Source: Guyparkeria sp. SCN-R1
GTDB lineage: Bacteria; Pseudomonadota; Gammaproteobacteria; Halothiobacillales; Halothiobacillaceae
NCBI RefSeq assembly: GCF_003932495.1
Contig: NZ_QZMT01000002.1
Coordinates: 62,001-126,000 of the forward strand
Direction: 5' to 3'
Length of the DNA stretch: 64,000 nucleotides
Numbering within the stretch: the stretch's first letter is position 1; each line of letters opens with the position of its first letter. The notes beneath the pieces are model-generated. The model saw only the letters and a program-made list of their open reading frames with translations, did not search any database and had not been told where the DNA came from. Of this stretch, positions 7,954 through 16,617 are shown piece after piece. The position numbers and the translations under genes are program-made.

Positions 7954-9350
7954 GCATTCGTCCCCGTGGATCGTTCGCCGCCGGTCTGGATGCCCAGTGA
8001 TTTGAGCTTGCGATAAAGATTGGTGCGCTCCATGCCGGTGCGCCGCGAGAGCTCGGTCATCGAGCCGTCGACGTTCTTCAACTGGGCGAGCAGGTAACGC
8101 CGCTCGAACTCGTCACGTGCCTCGCGCAGGGGCAGGTCGAGGTTGAGCGACACCAGCGCCGGGCTGTTGTCCGCGCCGGCCTCGTCCATCGGCGCAAGCC
8201 CCAGCGCCCGCTGGACTTCCTGCTCGTCGATCACCTCGCCGCTGCCCAGGATCAGCAGGCGCTGGACCAGGTTCTTGAGCTCGCGGACGTTGCCCGACCA
8301 GTGGTGGTAGCGCAGCAGGTTACGCGCGCCGATGGTCAGCTCGCGTCGCGGCAGGCCCTCGACCTTGTGGGCCGTCTCCAGGTAGTGCGACAGCAGCACC
8401 GGGATGTCCTCGGGGTGCTCGCGCAGTGGCTCGATGTGCACCGGCACCACCGACAGGTGGTAGTAGAGGTCCTCGCGGAAGTTGCCGGCGCGCACCTCGG
8501 CCTCGAGGTCCTTGCGAGTCGCGGCAATCACGCGCACGTCCACCCGCACCGGCTCGTTGCCGCCGACGCGGAAGAACGACTGGCTCTCGAGCGCCGAGAT
8601 CAGCTGCATCTGGGTCTGCTCGTCCATGTCGGCCGCTTCGGCGATGAAAAGCGTCCCGCCATTGGCCTGTTCGAGCAGCCCGTAGCGGATGCGCCCGTCC
8701 TCCTCGGCACCGAACAGCTCGACCGCGGCGTTCTGCCGCCCGGAGACCGCGCTGCCGCCGGTGTCGACGAAGGGGAAGTGACGACGGGCCGAATGCCGGT
8801 GGATGAATCGAGCCAGCGCCTGCTTGCCGGTACCCGGCTCGCCGGAAATCAGCACCCAGGCATCGTGGTCGGCGATCTTCTTCGCCTGATCGCGCAACTC
8901 CTGCATGTACTCGGAATCGCCGATCAAATCGAGTGGGTCGACCTCGCCGCGCTTGAGTGCCGCGTTTTCCTGCGCCAGGCGCCGGTTGTCGAGCGCATGC
9001 TCGATCAGCAGCAGCAACTTGTCGAGCGAGATGGGTTTCTCGATGAAGTCGAACGCACCCAAGCGGGTGGCCTCGACGGCCGTCTCGACCGTACCGTGGC
9101 CCGACATCATGATCACCGGCCAGACCAGCTGGTCGCGCTCGTGCCATTCACGCAAGAGACCGATGCCATCCGTGCCGGGCATCCAGATGTCCAGCAGGAT
9201 CAGGTCGGGCCGCCGCACCGCGATCGAGCCGCGTGCCTCGACGGCATCGGCCGCGCTGCTGACCGTGAACCCTTCGTCCTCAAGCACGTCGGCCAGCAGG
9301 TTGCGGATCTCGCTCTCGTCATCGACGACCAGGATGTGTCCGATACTCAT
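7950..9350 (-). CDS. ntrX: NtrX-type response regulator with atypical AAA+ domain
   Basis: A 466-residue three-domain regulator paired with the upstream NtrY-like kinase. The receiver has its phospho-acceptor Asp54 in LILLDIWMP. A central AAA+ domain (about 140-370) and a C-terminal Fis-type helix-turn-helix (about 420-460, TELSRRTGMERTNLYRKL) follow. The AAA+ core is unusual. Walker A is GEPGTGKQ at 170-177. The sigma54-contacting GAFTGA loop expected shortly after ELFG (211-214) is absent. The Walker B Asp-Glu pair reads Ala-Glu (GGTLFIAEA, about 231-239). It may therefore not activate sigma54 in the standard way. The name rests on domain order and on the neighbouring ntrY. Confidence 0.87.
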   Translation of the reverse strand: MSIGHILVVDDESEIRNLLADVLEDEGFTVSSAADAVEARGSIAVRRPDLILLDIWMPGTDGIGLLREWHERDQLVWPVIMMSGHGTVETAVEATRLGAFDFIEKPISLDKLLLLIEHALDNRRLAQENAALKRGEVDPLDLIGDSEYMQELRDQAKKIADHDAWVLISGEPGTGKQALARFIHRHSARRHFPFVDTGGSAVSGRQNAAVELFGAEEDGRIRYGLLEQANGGTLFIAEAADMDEQTQMQLISALESQSFFRVGGNEPVRVDVRVIAATRKDLEAEVRAGNFREDLYYHLSVVPVHIEPLREHPEDIPVLLSHYLETAHKVEGLPRRELTIGARNLLRYHHWSGNVRELKNLVQRLLILGSGEVIDEQEVQRALGLAPMDEAGADNSPALVSLNLDLPLREARDEFERRYLLAQLKNVDGSMTELSRRTGMERTNLYRKLKSLGIQTGGERSTGTNA

Positions 9351-9353
9351 TCG

Positions 9354-11765
9354 TCAGGAAATTCCCGTTTCTCCGTGGGTGCCACCTTGGCGACCCTTTT
9401 CGACGTGGGCGCCACCATGGCGGCCCTTTTCGACTTGGGCGCCCTCGTGGCGACTCTTTTCGACTTCAGCGCCTTCGCGGCGGCGATTGTCCCGTGCCTC
9501 GCAGCGCCCCGATTCCAAGGGTAGGCGAATCGTAACGCGAGCACCGTGATTGGCAAGCCGCCGGCCCGCCTCGGTGTCGTCATTCTCCAGCTGCTCGAAC
9601 GCGTTCCAGGCATGCACGGCCCCGGCGTGCTCCTCGACGATCTTCTTGACGATCGCCAGGCCCAACCCCGATCCCTTGGGCCGGGTGGTCGCGTAGGGCT
9701 CGAACAGGCGGTCGAGTATCTCGGCCGGGAAGCCCGGCCCGTTGTCGGCCACCGTCAACTCGGCAAGGCAATGCCCTTCCTCCCCGACCACCCGCAGGTC
9801 AAGCAACACGATCGGTTCGCCGGCCACCGCGCCGCGCTCCTCGAGCGCCTGGCTGGCGTTGCGAATCAGGTTGTGCAGCAATTGGCGCACACGGTTGCCA
9901 TCGCCCTCGACCCATACCGGTTCGTCGAGCTCCGGCAGGTAGCGCACCTTGACGGCCGTGTTGCCGCGGTAGAGCTCGACCGTCTGGCCGGCCAGGGCCT
10001 GCAGGTTGAGCCGCTCGAAGCTCACCTGCGGGCTGCGCGCGTACTCGGCGAATTCGTTGACCATCTGCTTCATGGCGTCGACCTGGGCGATGATCGTGGC
10101 GGTGGCCCGATCGAGGATCGGCGCATGCTCCTCGTCGAGCTGCGGCAGGATACGCCGGCGCAGCCGCTCGGCCGACAGCCCGATCGGGGTCAGCGGATTC
10201 TTGATCTCGTGGGCCAGACGGCGCGCCACCTCCGACCATGCCGCGTCACGCTGGGCCTGGATCAGCGCAGTGACGTCCTCAAGGACCATCACGTAGCCAC
10301 CGGCGTCACTCTCGCCATCCGGCGGCAGAGCCGCAAGCCGGGCCAGCAATACCTTCCGGCCGCTGCCGTTCATGATGCGCACCTGGGCCTCGACCGTCTC
10401 GCCGGGAGGCGGCCCCGCCGCCCCCAACCGGTCGAGGAACGCCTCGCATAGCGGCAACAGGCTGGCATGCTCGCGACAGACCGCCTGCAGTGTTCCCTCG
10501 AACAACTCCTCCGACGCCACCCCAAGGATCTGCTGCGCGGCGGAGTTGCCGCTGATGATGCGCCCGTCGAAGGACAGCGTCAGCACGCCGGAGGACAGGT
10601 GCTGGATCACCGTGTCCAGATAATCGCGTTCCTTGTCCGCGAGCTCCTGGAGCTCGCGCATCACCTCGTGGGCCCGGCGCACCCGGGCGGTCATGGTGTT
10701 GAACGACTGGACCAGCTGACCGAGGTCGTCACGCCGGTCGACCGGCAGGCGCAGGCTGTAGTCGCCCTCGGCGACCGCCTGGGTGCCGGCGGCCAGCTCG
10801 CGTATCGGGCTCAGCAACCGACGCGCGGCCAGGAAGGCCAGCCAGACGGCCGTCAGCAGGGACAGCAGCAGCGCCAGGGTCAGCGCCAGGGTGAAGGTCT
10901 GCTTGAGCGAGCTGTGCAGGTAGACCAGTTCGCGGTAGTCGTTGAAGGCATCCTGCACGCTCTTGGAAAGCTCGTTGGCGTCGTCGGGCACGTCAAACAG
11001 GGCCTGCAGGACCCGCTTGCCACCCTCGCTGGTCAGCCCGGCCTCCATCGGCACGACCACGCGGATCTGCAGATTGCCGTCGCCGCCGGGATCAAGACCG
11101 ATGAAATCCCGGCCGGAGCGGGCATGCGCCAGCGCGGTATCGTCGGCCCGCGCCGGGACGATGCTAGTGGAATCTTCAGAGGACGAGGCGACGATCAAGT
11201 TGCGCTGGCCGAGAATGGTCATCTCCTCGGCACCGGTAGTGCGCCGCACCTGCGAGAGCTTCAGTGCAATCAATTCCGACCCGCCATCCTGCAGGTCACT
11301 GGCCGCACGACGGGTCTCCTCCAGGGCCTGGCGCATGCGCCCGTCGAAAGACATCTGCGAGAGCGAGAGCGCGTCGGTCATCGCCTGCTCGACCTGGACG
11401 TCGAACCAGGAATCGATGCCGCGCTGCACGAAGGTGAGCGAGAAGTAGAAAACGATCGCCACCGGCACCACCGACAACGCGACGAAGGTCACCACCAGGC
11501 GGGCGGTCAGCCGGGCACCGGGCGTGCCGCGGCGATAATCGCGGATCAGCCGAACGATGTGCCACAGCACCACCATGGCGAGGAACAACAGCCCCACCGC
11601 ACTGATACCCAGGAGCGCCAGGAACAGCCCCTCGGGTTGCTCGACGGCGCGCAGCGAGTCGGAGACCAGGTACAGCAGCACCAGCAGCAGCACGATGACC
11701 GTCGCGCTGATCGGCGGGATGGCACGCCTGACCCAGCGTTGCATGCGGCGGCCCAGACGCGTCAT
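9354..11765 (-). CDS. ntrY: NtrY-type membrane sensor histidine kinase
   Basis: An 803-residue kinase. It has three N-terminal membrane segments (about 22-36, 48-70, 88-110), an extracytoplasmic region, another membrane segment (about 290-312), HAMP (312-365), PAS (about 380-500), HisKA with the phospho-acceptor His519 in LAHEIKNP, and an HATPase domain (N box NLIRNAS, DNGPGF, GSGLGLAIVKKI). The ATG chosen overlaps the DUF4390 stop (ATGA); a GTG 24 bases upstream is also open. Residues 752-803 form an extra hydrophilic tail with a 10-residue tandem repeat (VEKGRHGGAH type) that most kinases of this family should lack. Its likely partner is the NtrX-like regulator four bases downstream. Confidence 0.88.
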   Translation of the reverse strand: MTRLGRRMQRWVRRAIPPISATVIVLLLVLLYLVSDSLRAVEQPEGLFLALLGISAVGLLFLAMVVLWHIVRLIRDYRRGTPGARLTARLVVTFVALSVVPVAIVFYFSLTFVQRGIDSWFDVQVEQAMTDALSLSQMSFDGRMRQALEETRRAASDLQDGGSELIALKLSQVRRTTGAEEMTILGQRNLIVASSSEDSTSIVPARADDTALAHARSGRDFIGLDPGGDGNLQIRVVVPMEAGLTSEGGKRVLQALFDVPDDANELSKSVQDAFNDYRELVYLHSSLKQTFTLALTLALLLSLLTAVWLAFLAARRLLSPIRELAAGTQAVAEGDYSLRLPVDRRDDLGQLVQSFNTMTARVRRAHEVMRELQELADKERDYLDTVIQHLSSGVLTLSFDGRIISGNSAAQQILGVASEELFEGTLQAVCREHASLLPLCEAFLDRLGAAGPPPGETVEAQVRIMNGSGRKVLLARLAALPPDGESDAGGYVMVLEDVTALIQAQRDAAWSEVARRLAHEIKNPLTPIGLSAERLRRRILPQLDEEHAPILDRATATIIAQVDAMKQMVNEFAEYARSPQVSFERLNLQALAGQTVELYRGNTAVKVRYLPELDEPVWVEGDGNRVRQLLHNLIRNASQALEERGAVAGEPIVLLDLRVVGEEGHCLAELTVADNGPGFPAEILDRLFEPYATTRPKGSGLGLAIVKKIVEEHAGAVHAWNAFEQLENDDTEAGRRLANHGARVTIRLPLESGRCEARDNRRREGAEVEKSRHEGAQVEKGRHGGAHVEKGRQGGTHGETGIS
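9375..9494. repeat. 30-bp tandem repeat in ntrY 3' end
   Basis: Three clear 30-base units (9375-9404, 9405-9434, 9435-9464) and a fourth degenerate unit lie end to end. Each contains GTGGGYGCCACC...GGCG...CCTTTTCGAC with a few substitutions. The 30-base period keeps the frame and encodes the repeating decapeptide at the C-terminus of the NtrY-like kinase. Confidence 0.85.
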
Positions 11766-12340
11766 CGCCGCACCTCCGAGAGCCCCCACAGGAACCAGTC
11801 GCTGTCGAGATCCCAGGCGTCCTTGAACAATGCCGGAACGCGCAGCGGCAGCGGCAGCTTGTTGACGTCCAGCGTCACGCGCAGCTTGCCCAGCAGGCGC
11901 GGCTTGTCGGCCAGCGGCGCCCAGGGACCCAGCCGCCAGGCGCGCACGCGCGAGAGCGACTCGACCGCGCCGACCAGCTCGGAGAAGGTGTGCGTCTCGC
12001 GGGCGTGATAGTCGGTGACCACCCAGGTACGGGAAAGCGCGTGGTATTCCAAGCGCAGCCGCCGCCGATCAGACAGCAGGCGCCGATCCCAGAGCCATTC
12101 GCGCGGTTCGGCAATCTCCGCCTCGACGATCAGGTTCACGGCGATCGAGTTGCGCAGCGCCTCGATCACCTCGCTGCCCAGCGACAGCTCGAGGTTGGCA
12201 TCCAGGAACACCGACTCCTCGCGCACCTCGGCATGCACGTCGATCACCCGGGCATCCGCGTGCAGCCCGGCCGAGCCGCCGAGCCCGATCACGAGCATCA
12301 GGAGCAACCAACCCGGACGTGACACGCGGCCCCACCTCAT
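11762..12340 (-). CDS. DUF4390 family exported protein
   Basis: A 192-residue protein with an N-terminal signal segment (hydrophobic stretch about residues 10-26) and a beta-rich DUF4390 body (SLGSEVIEALRNSIAVNL, WVVTDYHARETHTF, LGPWAPLADKP, LRVTLDVNKLPLPLRVPALFKDAWDLDSDWFLW). Its biochemical role is unknown. It sits between rsmB and ntrY and overlaps both genes by four bases, the place where this family is normally found; a periplasmic role linked to the NtrY sensor is a guess from location only. Confidence 0.85.
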   Translation of the reverse strand: MRWGRVSRPGWLLLMLVIGLGGSAGLHADARVIDVHAEVREESVFLDANLELSLGSEVIEALRNSIAVNLIVEAEIAEPREWLWDRRLLSDRRRLRLEYHALSRTWVVTDYHARETHTFSELVGAVESLSRVRAWRLGPWAPLADKPRLLGKLRVTLDVNKLPLPLRVPALFKDAWDLDSDWFLWGLSEVRR

Positions 12341-13749
12341 CCGTCGGCCACCGCTTTTTCCAGCACCGCGTAATAAAAGCCGTCGTGGCCGTCGGCCTGC
12401 GGGAACAGCTGCCGACCGACCACCTGCGGCTCGCCCCAGTCGACATCCAGCGGCACCGCCACCGCGTCCGGGTGATCGCGCAGGAAGGACTCGACCTGCT
12501 TGGCGTTCTCGCGCTTGAGGATCGAGCAGGTTGCGTAGACCAGGCGCCCGCCCGGGCGCAGCAAGGCCCAGAGCCGCTCCAGGATCTCGCGCTGCCGGCG
12601 CACCAGGGTATCCAGGTCTTCGGGGCGGCGCAGGCGCTTGATATCCGGGTGGCGCCGGATCACGCCGGTGGCCGAACAGGGTACGTCGGCCAGGATGCGG
12701 TCGAAGCTCGCCGGCGGCTCGATCGACTGCGACGTCAGGTCGGCGCAGACCAGCTCGGCGTAACGCCCGGAGCGTTCGAGATTGTCCTGCACGCGCGCCA
12801 GGCGCGTGACGTCGATATCCACCGCCGTCATCTGCACGGCTGGCTCGGAATCGAGCATCGCCAGCGTCTTGCCACCGGGGGCGCAGCAGGCATCCAGCAC
12901 GCGCAGCCCCGGCGACAGGTCCATCAGGTCGACCACCAGCTGGGCCGCCTCGTCCTGCACCGACACCTCGCCCTGGTGAAAACCCGGCAGCCGCTCGACA
13001 TCCAGCGGCGTGGCAAGCGCCACCCCGTGGGGGGCGTGGCGCGTGGCGCTGGCCTCAACCGACTGCTCGGCAAGGCGCTCGATATAGGCCGACACGCTCT
13101 GTTCGGCGGCATTCACCCGCAGGGTCATGGGCGGGTGGGTAGCCAGCTGCTCGCCCAGCTCGATGGTGCGTTCCTCGCCCCAGTCGTTCGCCAGCATGCC
13201 GAACAGCCAGTCCGGGAGACGGGCACGTACCGCGGGCGGGGCGTTGTCGAACGGCGTTTCGCCGGCCTCGATCTGACGCACCGCACGCCGCAGCACGGCG
13301 TTGACCAGCCCGGTCGCCCAGTTGTGATTGAGCTCGCGGGCGGCATGCACCGCGGCATTGACCACGCGCGAGGGTTCGCGCTTGGAGCCGGTCAGGCGCT
13401 CGAGGCCGACCAGCAGCAGCATGCCGACCTCGGCGGCGCGCGGATTGAGCGGACGGTCGAGCAGCTGGTCGCGCCACCAGGCCAGCGGCTCGTAGTGACG
13501 CAACACCTCGTAGCTCATCGCCTGAACCACGCTGCGGTGGGCGGTCTGCGCGCGCGCGGTCAGCTCGGGCAGCACGCTATCGAGGGAACGGCCGTGATCG
13601 ACGACCTGCAGCAACCCCTCGGCGACCAGGGCCTCGGGCGAGCGCGGCGCCCCGCCGTGATCGGCGCCACCGGGACGGCGACGCGGGCGCCCCCGTTGGC
13701 CGTCGGGGCGGCGCCTGGACTGGCGATCGGCCTGTGGGTTATCCGCCAA
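12337..13749 (-). CDS. rsmB: 16S rRNA (cytosine-967-C5) methyltransferase
   Basis: A 470-residue enzyme that methylates C967 of 16S rRNA. An N-terminal NusB-like domain (about 45-180) is followed by a Rossmann SAM-binding domain with CCAPGGKTLAMLD (about 290), the ADVPCSATGVIRRHPDIK block carrying the TPCS-type cysteine, and the catalytic ATCSILKRENAKQV near 420. The first 40 residues are Arg/Gly/Asp-rich and lie outside the conserved domains. The proposed start is TTG, overlapping the fmt stop by 11 bases, with GGGGGT upstream as a Shine-Dalgarno; the exact start is uncertain. Confidence 0.92.
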   Translation of the reverse strand: MADNPQADRQSRRRPDGQRGRPRRRPGGADHGGAPRSPEALVAEGLLQVVDHGRSLDSVLPELTARAQTAHRSVVQAMSYEVLRHYEPLAWWRDQLLDRPLNPRAAEVGMLLLVGLERLTGSKREPSRVVNAAVHAARELNHNWATGLVNAVLRRAVRQIEAGETPFDNAPPAVRARLPDWLFGMLANDWGEERTIELGEQLATHPPMTLRVNAAEQSVSAYIERLAEQSVEASATRHAPHGVALATPLDVERLPGFHQGEVSVQDEAAQLVVDLMDLSPGLRVLDACCAPGGKTLAMLDSEPAVQMTAVDIDVTRLARVQDNLERSGRYAELVCADLTSQSIEPPASFDRILADVPCSATGVIRRHPDIKRLRRPEDLDTLVRRQREILERLWALLRPGGRLVYATCSILKRENAKQVESFLRDHPDAVAVPLDVDWGEPQVVGRQLFPQADGHDGFYYAVLEKAVADG

Positions 13750-14692
13750 GCCGCACCCCCAGCAGATCTCGGCCGCGGGCGAAGTCGGCGGCCGCTATCG
13801 GCCGGCCGCCGGCGCGCTGCACGCGGGTCAATTCCAGACCACCACTCCCCGTGTGCACCACGAGGCCATCAGTGCTCAGCTCGATCACCTCGCCGGGTGT
13901 CGCCCCCGCGCGGCCATCGACGACGCGCGCGCCCCACAGGCGCAACGGCTCGCCGTCCAGCGTGGTCTGCGCGACGGGCCAGGGGTTGAAGGCGCGCACG
14001 CGGCGCTCGATCAGCTCCGCCGGCTCGCGCCAGTCGACCTTTGCCTCGGGCTTGGCGAGCTTGGCGGCATAGCAGGCCTGCGCATCGTCCTGCAGTTCGG
14101 GCGCACCCTCGCCCCGAATGATGGCCGGCAGCGCCTCGATCAGCGCCTGCGCACCGAGTGGCGCGAGCCGATCGTGGAGAGTGGCAGCGGTATCATCGGG
14201 ATGGATCGGCTCGATCCGCTTGAACCACATCGGCCCGGTGTCCAACCCGGCCTCCATCTGCATGATGGTGATGCCGGTTTCGGTATCGCCCGCCTCGATG
14301 GCGCGATTGATCGGCGCCGCCCCGCGCCAGCGCGGCAACAGGGAGGCGTGGATATTGATCGCGCCGAGACGTGGCATCTCGAGCACGGCCGGCGGCAGGA
14401 TCAGTCCGTAGGCGGCGACGACCAGCAGGTCGGGCCGATACTCGGCCAGCCGCGCCTGGGCGGCCTCGTCGCGCAGCGAGAGCGGCTGTTCGACCGGCAA
14501 ACCCAGCTCGAGCGCGGCCTGCTTGACCGGCGAGGCGGTGAGTTTCTTGCCCCGCCCGGCCGGGCGGTCGGGCTGGGTGTAGGCAGCGACCAGTTCGACC
14601 TTCTCGCCGCCGATCTCGTTGAGGCGCGCCAGCGCCTCGAGTGCCCGCACGGCGAAATCGGGCGTGCCGCAGTAGACCATGCGCAGGGTCAT
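13739..14692 (-). CDS. fmt: Methionyl-tRNA formyltransferase
   Basis: A 317-residue enzyme that formylates Met-tRNAfMet with 10-formyl-tetrahydrofolate to make the initiator tRNA. The N-terminus MRMVYCGTPDFA type and the catalytic region NIHASLLPRWRGAAPINRAI (Asn, His) are canonical, with the HPDDTAATLHDRL and C-terminal tRNA-binding beta-barrel following. The ATG overlaps the def stop (ATGA), which sets the start; the open frame further upstream is not gene. It pairs with def, which later removes the formyl group. Confidence 0.95.
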   Translation of the reverse strand: MTLRMVYCGTPDFAVRALEALARLNEIGGEKVELVAAYTQPDRPAGRGKKLTASPVKQAALELGLPVEQPLSLRDEAAQARLAEYRPDLLVVAAYGLILPPAVLEMPRLGAINIHASLLPRWRGAAPINRAIEAGDTETGITIMQMEAGLDTGPMWFKRIEPIHPDDTAATLHDRLAPLGAQALIEALPAIIRGEGAPELQDDAQACYAAKLAKPEAKVDWREPAELIERRVRAFNPWPVAQTTLDGEPLRLWGARVVDGRAGATPGEVIELSTDGLVVHTGSGGLELTRVQRAGGRPIAAADFARGRDLLGVRLGG

Positions 14693-15195
14693 ACACGCTC
14701 CCGGCGCGCGGCCTTTTCCATCTTCTTGCGGATGCGCTGCTGCTTGAGTGGCGAGAGGTAGTCGATGAACAGGCGACCGTCGAGGTGGTCGAGTTCGTGC
14801 TGGACGCAGATGGCGAGCAGCCCGTCGAGATCCTGCTCGATGGCCTTGCCCTTCTCGTCGTGGGCACGCACGCGAATGCGTTCGGCGCGCGGGATGGTCT
14901 CGTTGATCCCCGGGATCGACAGGCAACCCTCTTCGGATTCGACTTCCCCGGCGCGGGCCACGATCTCGGGATTGACGAACGCCATCGCCCCGCTGCGATC
15001 CTCGCTGACGTCGGCCACGAACAGCCGCCGATGCTCGTCGATCTGGGTGGCGGCCAGCCCGATACCGCGCTCCTGGTACATGGTCTCGAACATGTCGGCC
15101 ACCAGTTCGGCCAGCGCGGGCTCGAAGGAATCAACCGGGCGGGCAATCTCGCGCAGGCGGTCGTCGGGATAGATGAGGATGTCTCGCAGGCTCAT
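14689..15195 (-). CDS. def: Peptide deformylase
   Basis: A 168-residue metal-dependent deformylase acting on nascent chains at the ribosome. All three family motifs are present: GIGLAATQ at 44-51, EGCLS at 89-93 (metal-binding Cys) and HELDH at 133-137 (metal-binding His pair and catalytic Glu). I chose the Met at MSLRDILIYPDDRL because the family begins there; the open frame extends 16 codons upstream without homology. It is the first gene of the def-fmt-rsmB run and is divergent from the LysM lipoprotein gene. Confidence 0.95.
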   Translation of the reverse strand: MSLRDILIYPDDRLREIARPVDSFEPALAELVADMFETMYQERGIGLAATQIDEHRRLFVADVSEDRSGAMAFVNPEIVARAGEVESEEGCLSIPGINETIPRAERIRVRAHDEKGKAIEQDLDGLLAICVQHELDHLDGRLFIDYLSPLKQQRIRKKMEKAARRERV

Positions 15196-15290
15196 ACGTC
15201 GGTCACTGGTTTCAATTATTCGCCACGGTGGGGTCACTGGCACGGCGATTCATTCGCCCGCTGACCGACTGGACGGTAAGGGCGAAATCT

Positions 15291-15320
15291 TTTACAACAA
15301 GCCGTATTTGGGGATACATT
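15291..15320 (+). promoter_or_regulatory. Sigma70-like promoter for the LysM-dprA run
   Basis: TTTACA (15291-15296) and TACATT (15315-15320) are separated by 18 bases in an AT-richer stretch of the def/LysM divergent region. They lie about 100 bases upstream of the LysM protein start. Prediction from sequence only. Confidence 0.5.
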
Positions 15321-15420
15321 GTACGCCAGCACTCGGCAGAACCCAGATGAATGTCGACAATCACGGGGGAACAGTTCGCACGCGGGCTGCTCTCGGCCGG
15401 ACACCAAGGACGTTGTAACG

Positions 15421-16614
15421 ATGAGATCGACCAAAGGACTCCCCCTGGCACTCGCCCCGGCACTCGCGCTCGTGGGCCTGATGCCGCTGACCGCCAGCCT
15501 CACCGGCTGCGCACTGACCGAAGACGACGTGGTCAACCCACGCGAACCGATGTCCGCCGATGCCCTGCCGCTGGGCGCCGAGCGTGGCCCGGTCAAGCGG
15601 ACCCTCTCCGCCGAGGAAACCCGCGACCAGTTCCGTGACCTGTCCGCCGAGGACTACGTGGTCAAGAAGGGCGACACCCTCTGGTCGATCGCCAACCACT
15701 TCCTCAAGGATCCCTATTACTGGCCCGAGATCTGGTACGCCAACTCGGAAATCGCCAACCCGCACCGCATCTATCCGGGCGACCGAATACAGATCGTCTT
15801 CGTCGGCGATCGCCCGCGGCTGTCCGTCGGTCTGCGCCCGCACATCCGCTACGAATCGCTGCCGCCGGCGGTCACCGCCGTGCCGCTCGACCTGGTGCGC
15901 CCGTTCCTGACCCACGACCAGGTGATGAACGAGGACGAGTTTGAGGCCGCCCCCTACATCCTCGCCAACCGCGAAGGCTCGATTCACGCCAGCAGCGGCG
16001 ACACCGCCTACGTCCGCCCGCCGCTCGACGGCTCGCAGCAGCGCTTTGCCGTCGTCGAACAAGGCGAGGCCCTGGTCGACGGCCGCACCGACGAGCACCT
16101 CGGCTACCGCGCCATCTTCAAGGGCGAGGCCAACGTGGTCGAAACCGGCGACCCGACCACCGTCAAGCTCGAAGACACCGTGCGCGAGGTCAATGAAGGC
16201 GACCGCCTGGTCGAGATGACCGAAGAGGCCTTCGATCGCGACGTCACGCCGCAGATCCCGGCCTTCCCGATCGACGCGACCATCATCCTGCTGCCGGATG
16301 CCATCACCCAGGTGGGCAGCCAGCAGGTGGTCGTGATCGACCGGGGCAGCGAATCGGGCGTCACCGCCGGCGACCTGCTGCAGATCAGCAAGCGCGGCCG
16401 CGTGGTCGAGGACCGCTTCGCCGAGCGCGACACCGGCGAGGATGGCCGCGAGGCCACCCACGGTCCGGCCGTGCTGCTCCCGGATCACCCGATCGGCACC
16501 GCCATGGTCTTCCGTGCCTACGACCGCGTCAGCTACGCGCTGGTGATCAAGGCCACCCAGCCGGTCCACGAGGGCGATCTCGCCCAGACCCCGGTTCAGG
16601 GAAGTCGCCTCTAA
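15421..16614 (+). CDS. LysM-domain lipoprotein
   Basis: A 397-residue protein with a lipoprotein signal ending at lipobox LTGC (Cys30). One LysM peptidoglycan-binding domain follows at about 79-126 (VVKKGDTLWSIANHFLKDPYYWPEIW...IYPGDRI). The remaining 270 residues are a conserved but uncharacterised beta-rich region (GSQQVVVIDRGSESGVTAGDLLQI) known from proteins encoded beside dprA. It is probably anchored to a membrane facing the periplasm and touches the cell wall. The start at 15421 is preferred because the signal peptide begins there; upstream in-frame codons are non-homologous. Confidence 0.86.
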   Translation: MRSTKGLPLALAPALALVGLMPLTASLTGCALTEDDVVNPREPMSADALPLGAERGPVKRTLSAEETRDQFRDLSAEDYVVKKGDTLWSIANHFLKDPYYWPEIWYANSEIANPHRIYPGDRIQIVFVGDRPRLSVGLRPHIRYESLPPAVTAVPLDLVRPFLTHDQVMNEDEFEAAPYILANREGSIHASSGDTAYVRPPLDGSQQRFAVVEQGEALVDGRTDEHLGYRAIFKGEANVVETGDPTTVKLEDTVREVNEGDRLVEMTEEAFDRDVTPQIPAFPIDATIILLPDAITQVGSQQVVVIDRGSESGVTAGDLLQISKRGRVVEDRFAERDTGEDGREATHGPAVLLPDHPIGTAMVFRAYDRVSYALVIKATQPVHEGDLAQTPVQGSRL

Positions 16615-16617
16615 GCG

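Noticed and set aside
8301-9524. Long plus-strand open frames opposite ntrX, ntrY, topA, pst and RND genes.
   Set aside because: Shadows caused by high GC; residue content (Arg/His/Gly-rich, no family motifs) is not protein-like and the minus- or plus-strand partner is a clear gene.
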